A DNA stretch of 64,000 nucleotides from Prorocentrum cordatum (Eukaryota > Sar > Dinophyceae > Prorocentrales > Prorocentraceae), in NCBI GenBank assembly GCA_963575745.1, contig CAUYUJ010008113.1, forward strand, positions 1,210,021-1,274,020. The letters run 5' to 3'. Shown piece after piece: positions 9,193 to 21,408 of this stretch (the first letter of the stretch is position 1; each line of letters opens with the position of its first letter). The position numbers and the translations under genes are program-made. The notes beneath the pieces are model-generated. The model was not told where the DNA came from and did no database searches. It saw only the letters and a list, made by a program, of their open reading frames with translations.

Positions 9193-9589
9193 TGCACAAC
9201 GCTGCGCTTCCAGACGCGGCGCTGATCATGCACAAGGTCAAAATCAGATTGACACGAAATGCTTCCCTCTGCAACATGGTCGCCCACTTGTTGCGCGGAC
9301 GCGACCAGCTCCTGATGCACCGAAGGGGGGCAATAGAGCCATGGGGGTCCTCCTCGGAGGAATGATCCGCCACGATATGGTAGGCCTCGAAGGCTCCAGG
9401 GCGGGGTGGGCGCCCATCCACCACCGCGCCGCTGGGCACGGAATCTGCGTGTCCTCAGGTCCATTGCCGCATCCCCCGAACCTCAATCCTCGATCCTGAG
9501 GGTTCTGAAGGGGCCTGGACCCAAATTCACAAATCTCATTGGGCTGGTCTTGGATTGTCCGGGGCTTCCCGCATCTCCCCGCGCAGCTT
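9193..9589. other. Retrotransposon flank, no gene seen
   Basis: Sequence of ordinary complexity between the element and the composite repeat. I see no coding signal or repeat in it. Confidence 0.5.
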
Positions 9590-10325
9590 CTCGGGCCTAA
9601 GAGGGCCCCAAGACGGGCCAAGAGAGCCCCAAGAGACTCCCAAGATGGTCCAAGAGGGCTTCGAGACGCCTTAAGATCGTTCCAAGACGCCAGGATGGCC
9701 CCCAGACAGTCCAAGAGGCCTCCAAGACGCCCCAGGATGCGTCCAAGAGTCTTCCAAAGAAGGCCCCGAAAGGCCAAGAACCTTCAGTTGCCATTGGTTT
9801 TGAAGGTTGTGAGCATTCTCACCTATTCGGCTTTCCGACGCTCGACGACAGCCCAAGAGGTCCCCAAGATTGCCCCAAGACGGCCCACAAGGCCGCCAAG
9901 ACGGCCCCAAGACGGCCCAAGAAGGACTCAAGACGGTCAAAGAAGCGCCCAAGACGGCCCAAGATGGCCCCAAGACGGCCCAAGAAGGACCCAAAGACGG
10001 CCAAAGAGGCGCCCAAGACGGCCCAAGATGGCCCCAAGACAGTCCCAAGAGGGATCCGAGAGGAGGACCACGAACCGACAATATGAGCTTTCCGCGCCGA
10101 GAGAAGGCCCCAGGAGGCCCCAAGAGGGCCCCGAGAGGCCCCAGGCCTTCGAGAGGCTTCCAAGAGGCCCCAAGAGGCCCCCAAGAGGCTCCAAAGAGGT
10201 CCCACAACTGCACCCACGAGGCCCCCGAGAGCGCTCCGAAGAGACCCAAACAAGCATGCTTAACAAATCTGACACACACACACACACACACAACCCAGGC
10301 ACGGTGGCGGGATGGGCCGAAGGCC
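9590..10325 (+). repeat. CCAAGAGG/CCAAGACGG composite repeat, copy 1
   Basis: Long arms of degenerate 9-12-bp units (CCAAGAGGCC, CCAAGACGGCC, CCAAGATGG). They flank a core at about 9783-9850 (AAGGTTGTGAGCATTCTC, then TTCCGACGCTC). The block ends in a (CA)n and the terminal motif CCCAGGCACGGTGGCGGG...GGGCCGAAGGCCATT (10297-10328). ORFs rich in GPRWPQDGP on both strands are translations of this repeat. Confidence 0.8.
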
Positions 10326-10479
10326 ATTCGAGTCCGCCGCCCCCTGTTGATTCATCACAGGGGTGCCTGACGTGCTGAGTCCTTTCGCTTTTGGCTTTGG
10401 TTCTTTTCCCGAAAGAACTCTCCCTGGGGCTTCGGCCCGTCCCGCCGGCCACCCGAACGGGACCTCAACGGCCGCAACA

Positions 10480-11165
10480 AATTCTACAAGACGGCTCAAG
10501 ATGGCCTCTAAGATGGTCACGTTGGCCCGAGATGGCATCCAAGATGGCCAAGATGGCGTCCAAGTCGCCAAAGATGGTCCAAGATAGCTTCCAAGACGGC
10601 CCGAGAGAGTCCAAGATGCCTTTAAGTTCGTCCAAGAAGCCTCAAAGACGGCCCAAGATGGCTCCAAGATGGCCTACGACTGGCCAAGAGGCCCCCAAGA
10701 GGCCTCCAAGACATCCTCCAGGAAGGCCCGAAAGGGCAAACATCATCGATGTTCCTGAGGTGTTTGAAGGATTTGGGCAGTTTCTTCTTACCAGCTCTCC
10801 GACGGCCCAAGACGGCCCAAGAGGCTCCCAACATCGTCCCAAGAGCGCCCAAGAGGCCTCCAAGATGGCGCTATGACAGCCCAAGGGGCCCCCAAGGGGG
10901 CCCCAAGAAGAGCCCAGGACGGCCCAAGATGGCCTCGAAGACGAAGATGGCCTCCAAGACGGCCAAGATGGCCTCCAAGATGCCTCCAAGACTGCCAAAA
11001 AGGCCTCCAAGACAGCGTAGATGGCCCCAAGATGCACCCAAGACGGCCCCAGGTGGCCTCAAGATAGCCTTAGACTGCCCAAAAGGCCCACAAGAGGCCT
11101 CCAAGACGGCCCAAGAGCCCTCCAAGACGTCCTCCAGGAAGGCCCGAAAGCTCGGAAACCACCTG
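10480..11165 (+). repeat. CCAAGAGG/CCAAGACGG composite repeat, copy 2
   Basis: The same architecture, with the core at about 10738-10805 (CATCATCGATGTTCC, TGTTTGAAGGATTTGGGC, CTCTCCGACGG). The arms contain many CCAAGATGGCC units. The 150 bp before it is ordinary sequence. Confidence 0.8.
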
Positions 11166-11625
11166 GTCCGATAGCTCGCCCGACTCCGTGTTCCCCGAAG
11201 GCTTTCGAAACCCACTCGGGGAACGCGTGGACAGATAGCTTGGCCAAGCTCAAACCCAACTTTCGGCCACGCAGGCGCTTCCACAAAGGCAGGGGGCGGC
11301 GGTGATTCGCCGTAGGCGTCTTCGATTACAACAGCCGCATCTCGCCGAGAGTCTCGACACGGTGTTATCGCCTCGGTCAGCTGACGAGCCCGCTGTAGTA
11401 GTGGCTTCGGCCTGAGATTCGATCGACGACTGGTCGTCGATCATGGGCATCGCGGAGGGGAGGGGAGGGGAGGCAGTATGGACAGACAGGCGGGCAGGCA
11501 GACAGAGGGAGGGAGGGACGGAAGGAGGGAGAGGGAAGGAGAGGAGAGGAGAGGAAAGGGGGCACGGGGGGCGGGGAAACTGAGGAGGGGGGGCACCCCT
11601 CGGTTTTTGGTTGGCCATAGGTGTC
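11166..11625. other. Start of intron 6 with purine-rich tract
   Basis: There is no gene here apart from the adjoining exon 6. Positions 11455-11590 form a GGAGGGA-type purine tract. Intron 6 begins GACACC on the minus strand at 11625. Confidence 0.5.
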
Positions 11626-11751
11626 CTTCTTGGAGCCCGAGATGCCCAGGGAGGCCGTCACCGAGGCGTCGAGGTCTGCCTTCTGGAGCGCAGGCTGCAA
11701 ATGCTCGACGCGCTGCTGCCCATTCAGCATCCCCTCGTCCCACGTGCCGTC
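11626..11751 (-). CDS. Host coiled-coil gene, exon 6
   Basis: A 126-nt exon (42 codons) beginning DGTWDEGMLNGQQRVEH and ending LGISGSKK. Joined to exon 5 it gives HLGPLK-DGTWDEG without a phase change. The acceptor is AAAAG|GACGGC and the donor AGAAG|GACACC, so both junctions carry AAGGA. A 190-bp (TCC)n tract, (GGA)n in the transcript, lies 75 nt upstream of the acceptor. The wider frame is open because that tract has no stops, but only this part has balanced amino-acid composition. Confidence 0.72.
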
Positions 11752-11826
11752 CTTTTGGCTACGGGGGGATCCGAAGCCCTCCGCTTCACCCTCCTCATCC
11801 TCATCCCCTTCCTCCGCCCCCTCCTG

Positions 11827-12018
11827 CATCTCCTCCTCCTCCTCCTCCTCCTCCCTCCTCCTCCTCCTCCTCCTCCTCCTCCTCCTCCTCCTCCTCCCTC
11901 CTCCTCCTCCTCCTCCCCTCCTCTTCCTCTTCCTCTTCCTCGTCCTCCTCCTCCTCCTCCTCCTCCTCCTCCTCCTCCTCCTCCTCCTCCTCCTCCTCCT
12001 CCTCCTCCTCCTCCTCCG
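11827..12018. repeat. (TCC)n trinucleotide tract
   Basis: A nearly uninterrupted TCC/CTC run. It generates spurious poly-Ser, poly-Pro and poly-Leu frames on one strand, and poly-Arg, poly-Glu and poly-Gly frames on the other. Confidence 0.95.
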
Positions 12019-12559
12019 CCTCCGCCTCCTCGTCCCCTGCTCTTCTCGGCGGGCGATCCCACGCCGCGCCAGCTGCCCGCAGCGGGGGCTCGAGACCAGA
12101 GACGGCGAGGGGGCACGCCGCGTCACGCCGCCGAGCTGTGCGCCGCGTCACGCCGCGCGGGCGGAGGGCGAGGAGCCCGCCCCGCCCCCGCGCGCGGGCG
12201 GCCAGGACCAGGTGGGGGCGCGCGCCGCCCATCGCCGGGGGTCTCGGAGGGGCGACCGGCTGTGGCTCCGGTGGCCACTGCGGCTCGCGCTGGGGGCCCC
12301 CCCCTGCCCTCGAGGGGGACAGGTTCGAAGATGGGGGTGTTGCCCCCCTCCCCCCCTGATGCTGCAAGTGGTGGGCGGGCGTGTTCGAACTGGGGCCCCT
12401 CATAGGGTCTCGCTATGCGAATTTCCGCGTTCGTTTCTCCCAACCACTCTGTGGTGTTAGGCCCTCGTTTTGAGGAGACAATGCCCCGCGTTCCTTCCTC
12501 CTTTCCTCCTTGTCCCCCTCCTCCCTCCCCCCTCCTCCACCATGCGCCTCCCGCGCCCA

Positions 12560-13190
12560 GGAGAACGCTTCGGGGCCCCATGGGGGCTCAACGAAAGCCC
12601 CATCGGCTGCACTCGCATGCGGTTCCCACATCCACGACTGCGTTTCGCGTCTCCAAAGAGGTTCCCATCGAAAGCCCCAATGGCTGCAATCGCATGGGGT
12701 TCCCACTCAGGACAGCGCTACGTGACCCCCCGTAGGGAGCCCCACCGAAAGCTCCAGAGGCTGCACTCGCATGCGGTTCCTCCACCCAGGACAGCGCTAC
12801 GTGGCCCCGTCGGGAGCTCCACCGACGACCCTGGTGGCTGCACTCGCGTGCGGTTCCCCCACGCGTTTCGTGGCCCCGTCGGGAGCTCCGACGAAAGCCG
12901 CAGTGGCTGCACTCGCATGCTGTTCCCCCACTCAGACAAGCGTTCCGTGGCTCTGTAGGGGTCTCCACCGAAAGCCCCAGTGGCTGCACTCGCATGCGGT
13001 CCCCCCCACCCAGGGCAGCGCTACGCGGCCCCATAGGGAGCTCCACCGAAGGCCCCGGTGGCTGCACTCGCATGCAGCTCCCCTTCTCAGGTCAGCGTTT
13101 CGTGGCCTCATCGGAAGCTCCACCGAAGGCCCCAGTGGCTGCACTCGCATGCGGGTCCCCCACCGGGGACAGCGTTTCGTGGCCCCATAC
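12560..13190 (-). repeat. 77-bp minisatellite, array A (reverse orientation)
   Basis: Tandem units carrying GGCTGCACTCGCATGCGGTTC, which is the complement of the unit in arrays B and C. The period is mostly 77-78 bp. Confidence 0.88.
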
Positions 13191-13404
13191 GGGGTTTCTT
13201 ACTCATCCTACTGCCCCTCCTCCTCCCCCCCAGCTCCTCCTCGATCCTCGTTTGTGCCACCCTCCCTCTCGCGCCCTCTCCTCCCAGTGGCCATGACGGG
13301 ATTGCAGGCGGCGCACATCATGTTTGTTTCGCAACGGAAACTTGGAAAATTAGCCTGGCAATAGACCCAACCATATGCAGGTGTGGATTCCGCAATGTTG
13401 AATC

Positions 13405-13810
13405 TCTTCTTCGATGGAGCTCCCGATGGGTCCACGAAACGCTGTCCTGGGTGGGAGAACCGTACGCGAGTGCAGCCATTGGGGCCTTCGGTGGACCTCC
13501 CGATTGAGCCGAGAAACGCGGTCCTGGGCAGGGGAACCGCATGCGAGTGCAGCCACCAAGGTCTTCGGTGGAGCTCCCGGCCACGAAGCGCTGTCCTGGA
13601 CGGAGGAACCGCATGCGAGTGCAGCCACTGGAGCCTCTGGTGGAGCTCCCTACGGGGCCACGAAACGCTGTCCGGGGTGGGGGGACCGCATGCGAGTGCA
13701 GCCACTGGGGCCTTCGGTCGGGCATCCGATAGGGACACAAAGCGCTGGCATGGGTGGGGGAACTGCATGCGCGTGCAGCCGCTGGGGCCTTCGGCGGAGC
13801 AACACGAGCG
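13405..13810 (+). repeat. 77-bp minisatellite, array B
   Basis: The GCATGCGAGTGCAG landmark recurs near 13463, 13541, 13613, 13690 and 13767, a period of 72-78 bp. Confidence 0.9.
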
Positions 13811-14654
13811 GTCAGCAGGGGGAAGCAAGAGGAGGAGGATCAGGATGAGGAGAAGCTAGCTGGGGTGGAAAGTGACGAGCGAGGAGGAGCATGAGGAGCA
13901 CGATGAGATCCATGGGAACCGTATTCCCGATGAATTGGAATAGCAGGCAGGAAAATCTGAACTGGCTTGGGACTGCACGACATTCCCAAAAAGATATTTT
14001 GAGAGGGGAGCGGGGCCCCAACACGCCGGCGTATACTATGGAACTCTCGTTTTGAGGCGAATTGAGAAACATTGAGACGAATTGAGAGAAATTGAAATCT
14101 TTTGAGAGAAATTGAGAAATATAATTCTTCGTTCAAACCGTGGATTAAGAGAAATTGAGACGAGAAAGGCGGTCCAGTTGAGGACAATTGAGACTGTTTG
14201 CGGTGTCCAATGGAAGTTTTCGAAAGGGTTTGATGGCAATGCGATTTGGGAGCATGAGGAAAGCAGCAGAAGGATGGGCGGCAGGAGAAGCAGACGGCGA
14301 GGACCCGATGGCATGGACCATGGCAACTGGAGCCAAAACATATTTCCCAAACGAGGGCAAGCGGTGGAGGATGCACATGCCACAGGACCTCATACTCGTT
14401 AGGGGCACGCTAGAATGCCAAGGGCTGTCTGGCAGGGTTTCTGCAAGTCTTCTCAGGGGCTGCCACCGCCCCTCTCGCCGCAGAGCGCCGCATGCATTGG
14501 GCCCCGCTTCCCCAGTGAAAAGCAACAAATGCTCACTCCCGCAACAAGGATCCTCCGTGGAAGTACATCAGGTCCACGCTCTCGCGGCAACGGTTCCTCG
14601 CAAATTTGTCTGGAGATGGCCCTCACCATATGCAGTTGTGGGTTCCGCAATTGT
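13811..14654. other. Spacer between minisatellite arrays with AATTGAGA repeats
   Basis: Mostly ordinary sequence. Positions 14045-14195 hold about nine scattered AATTGAGA/AAATTGAGA units. I support no gene. Confidence 0.6.
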
Positions 14655-15735
14655 GAAGATTTCATCTTCGATGGAGCTCCACACGGGTCCACGAAGCGCT
14701 GTCCTGGGTGGGGGAACGGCATGCGAGTGCAGCCACCAGGGCTTTCGGTGGAGCTCCCGATCGAGCCGAGAAACGCGGCCCTGGGCAGGGGAACCGCATG
14801 CGAGTGCTGCAATTGGGGCCTTGGGTGGAGCTCCGTACGGGGCCACGAAACGCTGTCCTGGGTGGGGGGGACCGCATCCGAGTACAGCCACCAGGGCCTT
14901 CGGTGGAATCCCCGTTTGAGCCGAAAAACTTGGTCCTGGGTGGGGGGGCCGCATGCGAGTGCAGCCACTGGGGCCTTCGATGGAGTTTCCGATTGAGCCG
15001 AGAAACGCGATCCTGGGCGGAGGGAACCGCATGCGAGTGCAGCCACTGGGGCCTCGTCGGAGCTCCCGACGGGGCCACGAAGCGCTGTCCTGGGCGGAGG
15101 GAACCGCATGCATGTCCGGCCACATGGGCCTTCGGCGGAACTCCCGATGAGGCCACGAGACGCTGGCGTGAGCGCTGGAACCGCATGCGAGTGCAGCCAT
15201 AGGGGCCTTCTGCGGGGCTCCCCATGGGGCCACGAAGCGCTGTCCTTGGTCGGAGGTCCGCATGCTTGTGCAGCCACCGGAGCCTTCGGTGAAGCGCATA
15301 TATGGGGCGACGGAGCGCTGTCCTGGGTGGTGGAACCGCATGCGAATGCAGCCACCAGGGCCTTCGGTGGGGCTCCCCATGGGGCCACGAAATGCGGTCG
15401 TGGGTGGGGGAACCGCATGCGAGTGCAGCCACCAAGGTCTTCGGTGGAGCTCCCGACGGGGCCACGAAATGCGATCCTGGGCGGAAGGGATCGCATGCGA
15501 GTGCAGCCGGTCGGGCTCTAGGTGGAGCTCCTTTTCGGGCTACGAAAAGCCGGCCTGAGTGGGGGAACCCCATGGTACTGCAGCCGTCGGGGCTCTCTGT
15601 AGCAACCCCTATGGCGCCACGAAACGCAGTTTTGGGTGGGGGAACCGCATACGAGTGCAACCACTGGGGCCTTCGGCGGAGATCCCTATACAGCCCCGAA
15701 ACGTTGTCCTGTGTGCGGGAGACGCATGGTGGAAA
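14655..15735 (+). repeat. 77-bp minisatellite, array C
   Basis: About 14 units. The CGCATGCGAGTGCAGCCA landmark falls at 14721, 14798, 14876, 14953, 15031, 15108, 15185, 15262 and 15340. Steps of 77-78 bp mean long frames survive by periodicity on both strands. They are not genes. Confidence 0.92.
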
Positions 15736-17590
15736 AGAGAGGAGGGAGAAGGGGGCGAGGAGATGAGGAGGAAGGAGCGCGGGGCACTCTCTTCGAAACG
15801 AGGACCTAACACCACAAGATGGTTGAGAGAGGCGACGCTGGCAAAAAACAAATTGGGGGATGGCCCCCATAACCGCTTCCAAACTCGGGCATTCCGAAAA
15901 CATCTGCCCCTTGACCCAGAGCAAAGAAGATATTGATCCCTCTGGTCTCATTCCAAAGCGCACAATCGCAATGGCGCGTCCAAACGTAGAAAGAGAAACG
16001 CCGATAAACATGCACCCAGGCCCCAACCGCTTCAGTCACACGCGAAGCCAACCCAAAGCGACATCGAGGCGTTTTCAAACTGCCGCATGGGCGAAACTTA
16101 TGGGGAACATTTCACATGCGCAGGCCGCCTTCCGAGAAACAAAAAGACGATCTCGCACCAGCAAACGCGCTCAACGTTCGCCCCACCCGTTGACGCCACC
16201 CCCAAGTGGAGCTGAAGGAAATTCGGTCTGGCTGTGCACAGCATGTGGGGACGCAAAGGCCAACATCACCAGCACACAGTGAGAGCCGCGACACCACTAG
16301 GAGGGCAGGGAACCGCCTCCTGTCTTGCAACCAAGCCGTCCTTCATCATACGTAGAAGCCCAACAGCGGGAGCGGATGCCGAGGTGCTGGTGCCAAAGTG
16401 TTATCCCTCCCCTCCTCTCCCACCCGTCTTCCTCTTTCTCCCTCCTCCTCCTCCTCCTCCTCGGGGATCTGCTGGCCCGGGCCAGTCCAGACCCGGGTCA
16501 GCCGAGCTCTGCAGGAGATCCTGCAAGATCCTGCAGGATCCTGCACCCAAGCCCGGGTCAGTGCACCCCTGGCTCTACAGGATCCTACAAGGTCCGGCGC
16601 TCTGGCTGACCCTCGTTCGCTTGACCCCCGTCTCTTGAGCCCGGATTCCTTCCTGCCCCCCTCCTCCGGGGTGCGGTCCCAAGCGTTCACGGCGCTTGCT
16701 GCCCCCCTGGGGGGCGACAGGCAGCTGACTCTGGTCGGCATCGGTCCAAGAGGGCAGCTGGCCAGGAGGAGATGTGGCGCTTGTTCGGAATATCGCGCCT
16801 CGGCTGTTCCGCACTTGCAGTGCTCTTGTCCGTGGCATTCCCTGGGTGCAGTCATCCAAGCGTTTTAAGTTGAGCGTGGTGCAGTGCGCTGGTCCAGCGA
16901 GCGGGCTGCCCGCTGCCCCTCATGGGGACGCGCTGTGAGAGCAAAGCTTTCCTCTCCCCTCCCCTCTCCTCTGGCCTCCCTCCCCATCCCCCCCTGCCCT
17001 CTACGTATCCCCCGTGCTCGAGAGTCGTACCACCTGGTGTCGGAGGCGGTGGTTTGGCAACTGCACTGGCAGCTCCCGTAATGAGCATGACGGCATTCCA
17101 CGTGCGAAACCACGCCGTGCAGTCTAACTGCCACAACGGTATCTACAGAGTCTTGCGAAGAGCAGACTGCGCTGCATGCGCGCCCCCCGAGACGCCACCT
17201 CGGAAGCAGCCTAGCGCCGCTTGGGTACGCATCGAGCCGATGGTGGAAGTCAACATGTGCCCTCTCTGGCCGCTGGAACGCTGAAGGGGCCCTGACGTAG
17301 ACCCCACCCTTGCTGAAGAGTCCTCAACCCTGGAAGCGTCTCTAGAAAGGCGAGGAGGCTGCCCTGGCTCGACCTCTGGAGGATAGGGGACCTCTCATGC
17401 ACGCTGGCCCCGATCCTCCACAGCAACCAAAGAAATAGAGGCACGTATGCACATGCACCGAGGCTGCCCAGGCCCAAGATCGGTGCATACACCCTCCAGG
17501 TTCGGCCAGGGAGGCATACGCACCGATCCTGGGCCCAGGATGGGCCTAGCCAGGATCGGTGCACGTGCACATCTGTCATCGCCCGAGATC
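15736..17590. other. Intronic sequence, no gene seen
   Basis: Ordinary-complexity DNA. It holds a (CCT)n patch (16440-16462), repeats of GATCCTGCA (16510-16560) and a repeated AGGATCGGTGCA (17475-17560). I see no coding exon. Confidence 0.45.
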
Positions 17591-17758
17591 CTTCAGGGGT
17601 CCAAGGTGCTCGGCTACCAGGGCAACAAAGTCGTCGCACTCGGCCTTCTTCGCCGCCTCCGCCATCTTCGCGGCCTGCTCCTCATCCGCCTTCTTGGCCG
17701 CCTCCGCCCTCGCTTCGGCCAGGGCGGCGTCGGCCGAGTCGAGGGCGGCCTTCTTCTC
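17591..17758 (-). CDS. Host coiled-coil gene, exon 5
   Basis: A 168-nt exon (56 codons), starting EKKAALDSADAALAEARAEA and ending VAEHLGPLK. It has strong Ala/Glu/Lys helix-forming, coiled-coil composition, with a short hydrophobic end (DDFVALVAEHLGPLK). It joins exon 4 (ending DSAQ) and exon 6 (beginning DGTWDEG) in phase 0. The acceptor is GCGCAG|GAGAAG and the donor TGAAG|GATCTC. An alternative acceptor at TTTTAG|TCTTCG would add residues LREAAQ but breaks phase 0. A purine-rich plus-strand tract (17781-17925) gives a polypyrimidine stretch upstream of the acceptor. Confidence 0.75.
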
Positions 17759-18639
17759 CTGCGCGGCCTCGCGAAGACTAAAATCCCCATCAGGAGGAAG
17801 AAAACGAATGAAGAAGAGCATGATGATGAAGAAAAACAGGGAAAGAAGGAGGGTGGAAGAGGAGAAAGAACAACGAGAAAGAGGAGCGAGGGGAGGAGGG
17901 AAAGGGAACCTGTTCAACCAGCTCGTGCTGGGAAAGCGAGGATTGACAAATGTTTCTCTTCATTCGCCGTCCTCCTCATCCTCCGTTTCCTCCTGCTCCT
18001 CCTTCTGCTCCGCTCTGTGCGACCATCCTCCATCTGAAATACATCTTGGCCCGACAAGAACAGGAAGTACACTCCAATCTGTATCAGCAACAATAAGAGG
18101 AGATGGAGCAGGGCCATCAGGAGGGAAACGAACGAAGAAAAGGATGAGGACGCGGTTGATGAGGAAATGGAGGGACGTCGAACAGGAAGAATACCAAAGG
18201 AGAGGATGGAGGAAGGGAACATGACCTGTTCAACCGTCTCCTGCTGAGGGGGCGTCTAATCCCCCTCCTCAACCTCATCCTCCTCGGTATACGCTGGAAC
18301 GAGACCCTGAGGGGGCGGGAGGTTCAAGCCGACCCTATACACTCCTATTATCCTCATATCCAGTCAGATGTAACTACTCGGCGAAAACACGTGGGAAGGA
18401 CAGTCCAGCTGCGTTTGTCCCCCATGCCCCTGAAATACTGGCTTCAAGAATTTGGGAAACCAATCCGCCCAATTCCTCCCGCATCATCATGTCCATCGCA
18501 AATCGCACGCAGACCCACTGATACCCAACTACTCATAGCCACAACTGCTCACACTACATTCCATTACACTGAGGTTCACTCATCATTTGCCCCGCCCGCA
18601 CTCAGCGCACACCGGGCCATTCATAAGAGCCGCCGCTTC

Positions 18640-19530
18640 GTTTCAGGACCCATGACAAACGCGATGCCGCAGGCATTGCACTTTGGCTTCGAAAAGCACT
18701 GAAGGGTATTGCAAGGGCCCGTTCCCGAGGACTTCTCACGCGAAGCGCTTGTTCGAGCCTAGTGAGCGAATCTCTTCTGAAAGGCCCATTGTTGCCGCGA
18801 CGCAGCAGGCATGCCACTTGAGCTATTCAAGGGGGTGCTGGGGACCTCTCCGGCAAAACGCCTGTTTCGACCCAGTGGGCGTGTCTCTCAATGACCACCG
18901 CGAGGTAGCAGGCCAAGGAATGCTGCACGGGCCCGTCGCGCCCAGATCGCGAGGGCCGCACAAGCGAAACGCCATTTTTCGGTCTAGTGGACGAGTCCCT
19001 TCTCAGAGCCCCAACATCACTGCGAAGTTGTAGGCGCTGAACTCGGGCAATCCAAAAGAGGAGGCAACCAGGGGTGTTTGCACGGGCCCGCTCGAGCTTC
19101 CCAAAGGGCGGCCGCAAACGAGTGTTGTACGGTCCCGATAGCGCCTGCACTGTGGGAACATGTGACGCGAAACGCCTGTTTCGACCCAATGGACATCTGT
19201 TTTCAGGGCCCCATGGCAACCGCGATGTTGCAGAGGAGTGTTGCACGGTCCGTTCGCGCCAAAATCGCGGGGACCCTTCACGGGAAGCTCCTGTTTCGGC
19301 CTGGCGGACGTGTCTCGTTCACGGGGCAATGATCACTACGATGTGGCAAGCTTGGCACCCGGGCATCCCAAGTGGGGAGCCACCAGGGGCTGTTGCACGG
19401 GCCCCTTCGCACTCGGATTGCAGGGACACGTCACGCGAAACGCCTGTTTCAGCCCAGCGGGTGAGTTTTTGCTTTCCTAGGAACTCCACGACCACCGCGA
19501 TGTAGCCGACCAGGGGGTCCTGCACTGACC
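18640..19530. repeat. About 150-bp dispersed minisatellite, array 1
   Basis: Units carry ACC(G/A)CGATG(T)(A/T)GCAGGCAT and GGGCCCGTTCGCGCC landmarks, near 18664, 18800, 18900, 19020, 19212, 19335 and 19495. The spacing is irregular (100-190 bp). The same family recurs at 51430-52480 and 54040-55450. Confidence 0.7.
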
Positions 19531-20879
19531 CGTTCGCGCTCAAATTGCATATGTAGAAGCTGTGCATTCGCCAAGTAAGAGCGCATGATTTCAGAACCCC
19601 ATGACCCAAGGTGCGTTTTCACTGCCGACTGAATTACTGCTTGACCCCATGGCGCATGCGAATCAAAGGTGCTCTGCCGCGCGCATTTAACGCCACTCAC
19701 GTTTGGCCGTTCGTGTCCAAGCTCGCTCCAATTCAGGCTCGTTGCACTCAGTGGCCGCCGTGGCCGCCGCAATGCGCCCATTGCGAACGTGCGTCTGGCT
19801 GTGCGCCAGGATGTTCACGCGCGTGCCCTGCCAGACGCCGAATGAAACCGTCACAGATCAACGCCAAGCTCCATAACACAGCAGAAAGAGCAACACTGAA
19901 AGGCAGAGACTCACCGGCTCCGAGCAACAGACAGCAACGCTCGCATTCGGACTACCGCTCGGTCTTCCTCACGCTGGGATCCAGTCGCACCCGCACGCTC
20001 ACAGGGCGAAATGTCATATAATGATATACACATTTGGGGACACCCGCGTCGAGCGATCTGTTAACAGGGACCGTGACCCTGAGAGAGCGGGAAATTCCGA
20101 ACGATTGTGGGACCAGTCCCACCGAGAGCTTCGACGAACAGCACTGTTTTCTTATGTTCAACATTTCGCAACATTGGGCCACCCGTCAAAAAGTTTGAAG
20201 ATGAAGGCTGCGGTCGCAAGATGGATCATTGTAACTACACGAGAACGCGTTTCGTGAACGCATATTTTGAAACAAAAAACCAGAACACATCGCAACTGCC
20301 GCTCCCCCCATGCAGACAAACATTCAGCGCGCCTGGAAAACCGCCCTCCCCCACCCCCGGACACTGGCCTCCCTCAACAGGGGAGGGGGGAGGCCCTCCA
20401 AAGTGCCCCCACCCCTGTTCAAGGGAGAGATGGGTGTTCGAACCGGAGGGGAGGAGGGCCCTCCCCCGAGTAGAATCAGATTAGGGCTCGACCAAGCTCT
20501 ACTAAGGCTCTCTCCAGCCCGAGTGAAATCCTAGTGAAGCTGGATCCAGTTCTACTTGAACCCTACCAGAGCTCGATCCCACTCTGATAGAATCCGCCGA
20601 CCCTGTCGGCGCGTGGGAGGGGCTCTTCCGTTCGTCGTCGTCGTCGCCATCGCCGTCCCCCCTCTTCACCTGAACTCTCCTCCTCAGGCGCGCCAGCTAG
20701 AACAAATCTAAATAACGTCGCACGTAATTGAATCGAAGGGAAACTGCTTCCCTTGATCCCTTCCCCGCCGGAGGGGGGAGGTCCCAGGTGGATTCCAGGG
20801 GGAGTCCAGGGGGGGTCCCAGGGGGGGGCCCGGGTCAAAATGCCACCCCCCGGGGGCCTCCCGAACTTCAAACAAAACA
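19531..20879. other. Intronic sequence, no gene seen
   Basis: Ordinary sequence to about 20330. GC-rich pieces follow. They include a motif of GGGGGTCCCAGG repeats (20770-20850) resembling 60-130 and 60560-60620. Confidence 0.45.
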
Positions 20880-21408
20880 CACAGAGTAGTGCGACGCGGT
20901 CTATGGTAGCATCGCTGACGGGAACCACGGCGCTGCTCACCTGGGGGTAGCCGGGGTTGACGCGGAACTCTCGCAAGGCCCCCGCGGAAGTGAAGTCCTC
21001 GGGGGGCTTGCCGAAACGACGGACTGCGCGGTGGACGCGATCCAGACGCGCTTCTTGGGCAGCCGATACCTTGCGAGGGGGCCCAAGATCACGCGCACCG
21101 CTAAGCTCGTTCTGAACCGACGCTGCCTCGGAGACCAGGGACGCGGACTGACGGTGAACCTCGAATCTCCTACATACCCCGCGGGAAACGGAGGCCCCAG
21201 AAGGGTCTGGGGAGGCCGGCACAGGGTGGGGAAAAAGGTCACGGGGACACGCCCGCGCCACGGGACCAGGCGCCACGCTGCGTCGGGGCAGGAAGGCGGG
21301 AAAAGGACAGAGGCGGGAGGCCAAGAGCCGACCGCAGATGGCGGAAAATCGAAGCTCGCGTGCCACGGCGAGCCTAGCCCTCAGAGCGGGAGCTGAGGGG
21401 AAGCTCAC
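20880..21408 (-). pseudogene. Truncated Pol N-terminus of a second recombinase-type retrotransposon
   Basis: Directly follows the gag-like remnant on the same strand. It reads PRDLFPHPVP, comparable to PRDLFPLPEL of the intact element. It also has ALREFRVNPGYPQVSSAVVPV, comparable (by position and pattern) to its ALRALLGTDSAYG region (short landmarks only). The similarity ends near 20880, where G-rich repeat DNA takes over, so RT, RNase H and recombinase are missing. Confidence 0.5.

Larger units (their letters stand above)
2777..11625 (-). other. Intron 6 of the host gene (GA-AG, 8.85 kb)
   Basis: It lies between exon 6 (AGAAG|GACACC) and exon 7 (TCAAG|GCTTCC). It contains the complete tyrosine-recombinase retrotransposon (2909-9192), two blocks of the CCAAGAGG-type composite repeat (9590-11165) and a purine-rich stretch (11455-11590). 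Confidence 0.55.
11752..17590 (-). other. Intron 5 of the host gene (GA-AG, 5.84 kb)
   Basis: It lies between TGAAG|GATCTC (exon 5 end) and AAAAG|GACGGC (exon 6 start). It contains a (TCC)n tract, a GC-rich stretch (12040-12400), the three 77-bp minisatellite arrays (12560-15735), an AATTGAGA-rich patch, and ordinary sequence from 15740 to 17590. Confidence 0.55.

Noticed and set aside
12470-16026. Long ORFs (up to 454 codons) across 12.5-16.0 kb on both strands
   Set aside because: They follow the 77-78-bp minisatellite. Frames stay open because the unit length is near a multiple of three and lacks stops. There is no domain and both strands are affected.
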